Positions 19,928 to 21,662 of a stretch of DNA of 21,662 nucleotides are shown piece by piece. The DNA is from Gryganskiella cystojenkinii. Its lineage: Eukaryota > Mortierellomycota > Mortierellomycetes > Mortierellales > Mortierellaceae. Location: NCBI GenBank assembly GCA_015852425.1, contig JAAAIG010000671.1, positions 1 to 21,662 on the forward strand, written 5' to 3'. The position numbers were made by a program, and so were the translations under genes. A model generated the notes under the pieces. That model was not told the origin of the DNA, did no database searches, and saw only the letters and a program-made list of their open reading frames with translations. The stretch's first letter is position 1; each line of letters starts with the position of its first letter.

Positions 19928-21356
19928 TCATGACAAGACAGAGAGGGTCACTGCTGATGAGATAATGACCGCAAACACCTTGACCATGAGCCAGCGATTC
20001 GACGAGACATAACTGTAGTACTTGAGAAGTTCTGTCTGTGCTCCTGCTACGTTAGACTCAATATCATCCGTGTTGGCGTCAATCCTATGATAACAAGATT
20101 ATTCAGTGAGTTAAACGTCGAAGGGGAGAGAGAGAGAGCAACAAAAGTGGTAAACAGGGGTTCAATTTCCCAGTTCACAGCTTTTTTTTTTTTTTTACCT
20201 TTGCACCATATCCCGCTGCTCAGAGACCATCTGAGCGAGTTGTTGAAAGATTCCGCCGAGTTCATGCAAAGTTGATTCAATGGACTCGATCGCGGTCGAT
20301 CGACTCTCAATATACTGGTTGTTGGCGTCCACGAGTTGAACCTGCTCCTGTTGCTGCAAGTTCTGTGTGGGCGTAGAAAGATCGAGTGAAAGAACATTGT
20401 TGGCAGGTTGACTGCTGGAAGAAGCCGGCTTTCGATCCAAGTTGTAAAGTGGAGAGTCGCCTATTATTTTCAGAGAGAGAGGGAGGAAACGAGGTGGAGC
20501 AAAATATTAGAGGCTACGGCTACTTATGCGCCTAGGCATTCAACCATATGCAACAGAATCACTCAAAGAGCCAATAAGAAAAAAAGGTTAAGAAACACAG
20601 AGTGGAACTTACTTGAGAAAGAAGTGGATTGTTGCTGAGTCGTAAACATGAACTGTTCTCGTCGATCCTTGGTCGCTTTCATGTTCTCTGTCCTAAGTTC
20701 GAGCACTTCTTTAAACGTTGAAGTCTGGGCTGCGAGACGGGACTGCAACATGACCACGACGTTCGAGCTATGCTCCATGGCCTGCTTGCTTCCATGCGAG
20801 GCTTTACTGTTCTGGTCCTTGACATGATTTTGAAGAAGAGCGATCTGTTTGTTGAGCTTGGCGATATCCTGTTTGATGATGTACATCAACTCGCTAATCT
20901 CTACTGGACGGTCGTCGAACAAAGTCTTGCGCTTGGCCACTGTACAGGTTATATTTGTTGTTTGTAGTTTGGTAGTTTGAAATTTATGAAGGAGAGGACA
21001 AAGGATTAAAAAAAATATGAAATAATTGACCGTTAGTATATTAGCGAAACACAAGAGTCAAGACGCACCCTGAGCCCTGCAAAAAGTGATGTGAATGCAG
21101 TGCAGGTCATGAACAGTGCGGGTAAGGGAACATTACGTCTAGCCAACTTTTGGAGTTTTCCTGCAGTGGCCTGGATATCTTTGCCGATGAGTGAGGCCAT
21201 GACAGCAAAGTCGGACCGTTTTCGGTCCGCATGACCAGCGGATGCAGACTGTTGTTCGATAGGTGAGAGTAACCGACGCTTGTCCGAGGGAATGTTGGGT
21301 TGAGCCCTCGAGCGAAGAGACTCGACAGTACCAAAGAATTCAGATGTGCGGTCCAT
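19928..21356 (-). CDS. SED5: Syntaxin-5 / Sed5 Golgi Qa-SNARE
   Basis: Minus-strand exons 21356-21137, 20939-20613, 20460-20199 and 20084-19928 join in phase to give 321 residues, close to yeast Sed5 (340). Sed5 is the Qa-SNARE for ER-to-Golgi and intra-Golgi membrane fusion. The N-terminus MDRTSEF matches the D-R-T-x-E-F peptide that binds the SM protein Sly1. The Habc region includes KRKTLFDDRPVEISEL after the first splice. The SNARE motif runs about 216-280 (STLHELGGIFQQLAQMVSEQ, then RIDANTDDIESNV), with the zero-layer Gln at about residue 264. A C-terminal tail anchor starts at Trp301 and runs to the end (residues 301-321). Intron 1 has TACTAAC (21032-21038, complement) and no AG before the used acceptor about 90 nt later. 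The ATG is chosen because it opens the Sly1-binding peptide. Confidence 0.94.
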
Positions 21357-21662
21357 ATGTCTGTGTTTCTGTGTGTCTGTGTGTCTGTGTGTGTGTGCGT
21401 GTGTGTGTCACTACCGAGATGGTGGATTGAAGGAAAAATGAAGAGTAGAAAGTAGGGGTCTTGGGGTCAAAAAAGGTTGGTTGAGGAGGAGGAGGAACAG
21501 AAAATGAGATGTGATGATGCCTTGCGCCCAAATGGTAAAACTTGGGGAAATGTGCGGGAGTCACGTGCATGTAGGATCACGTTCGCGTAGCTCGGCTTCA
21601 GATACTTTATCCCTTTATTCGTTACTATTAGAAGCTGTTGCCAGCCTAAAACTAGTCGTGCT
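21357..21662 (-). promoter_or_regulatory. SED5 upstream region with CA-rich leader
   Basis: In the sense (minus) direction the bases right before the ATG (about 21408-21358) are an almost pure CA-rich leader broken by G and A. Further upstream lies the palindrome CACGTG at 21562-21567. No gene is supported; the window ends here, so the promoter may be cut. Confidence 0.5.
21562..21567. promoter_or_regulatory. CACGTG E-box upstream of SED5
   Basis: A palindromic E-box in the context GTCACGTGC lies about 206 bp upstream of the SED5 ATG. This is the core site for class-B bHLH proteins such as the one encoded at 14408-16107. Function is inferred from the motif only. Confidence 0.4.

Noticed and set aside
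21061..21085. Possible micro-exon in SED5 intron 1 after TTTTTGCAG
   Set aside because: The 8-nt piece before GTGCGT would break the frame, while the direct join restores the conserved KLARLAKRKTLFDDR segment.
1..21662. CRISPR array, insertion sequence, or viral insertion
   Set aside because: No regularly spaced direct repeats, terminal inverted repeats with a transposase, or viral-type proteins were seen on either strand.

Overview
This window is nuclear DNA of a filamentous fungus. It holds five protein-coding genes, all split by spliceosomal introns, and I see no bacterial, viral, transposon, rRNA or tRNA signature. Most introns are 87-200 bp with GT..AG ends, and several carry a perfect TACTAAC branch point. 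The proteins are rich in Ser, Gln and Asn tracts, and the 5' flanks are strongly pyrimidine-rich. A PP2A B'' subunit (a class missing from budding yeast) together with a Yap1-like bZIP fused to a DUF3425-type C-terminus points to an early-diverging lineage. Mucoromycota/Mortierellomycota is my best inference; this is not proven by the sequence.

Layout. (1) 862-9815, plus strand: a very large PP2A B''/PPP2R3-like EF-hand regulatory subunit of about 2,340 residues in at least eight exons. (2) 12473-10224, minus strand: a four-exon bZIP transcription factor with a Yap1/Pap1-type basic region and a DUF3425-like C-terminus, convergent with gene 1. (3) 14408-16107, plus strand: a two-exon class-B bHLH transcription factor, divergent from the bZIP gene across 1.93 kb of non-coding DNA. 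(4) 19583-16635, minus strand: NOP9, the pumilio-repeat nucleolar factor for 40S ribosome biogenesis, convergent with gene 3. (5) 21356-19928, minus strand: SED5/syntaxin-5, the Golgi Qa-SNARE, head-to-tail with NOP9.

All exon joins were deduced by hand from splice signals, reading phase and family conservation. Each of the five models closes in frame from ATG to stop. The genes do not form one pathway: they are a phosphatase regulator, two transcription factors, a ribosome-assembly factor and a membrane-fusion SNARE. The only local regulatory links I can suggest are the shared bZIP/bHLH intergenic region and a CACGTG E-box upstream of SED5, a site that the residues of a class-B bHLH would be expected to recognise.

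The most unusual items are the B'' subunit, whose conserved EF-hand core is interrupted by two large low-complexity insertions; a candidate in-frame 45-nt exon hidden in its 1.3 kb first intron; and a competing-hairpin plus T10 structure upstream of the bHLH gene. I found no clear evidence for a wholly new biological system.
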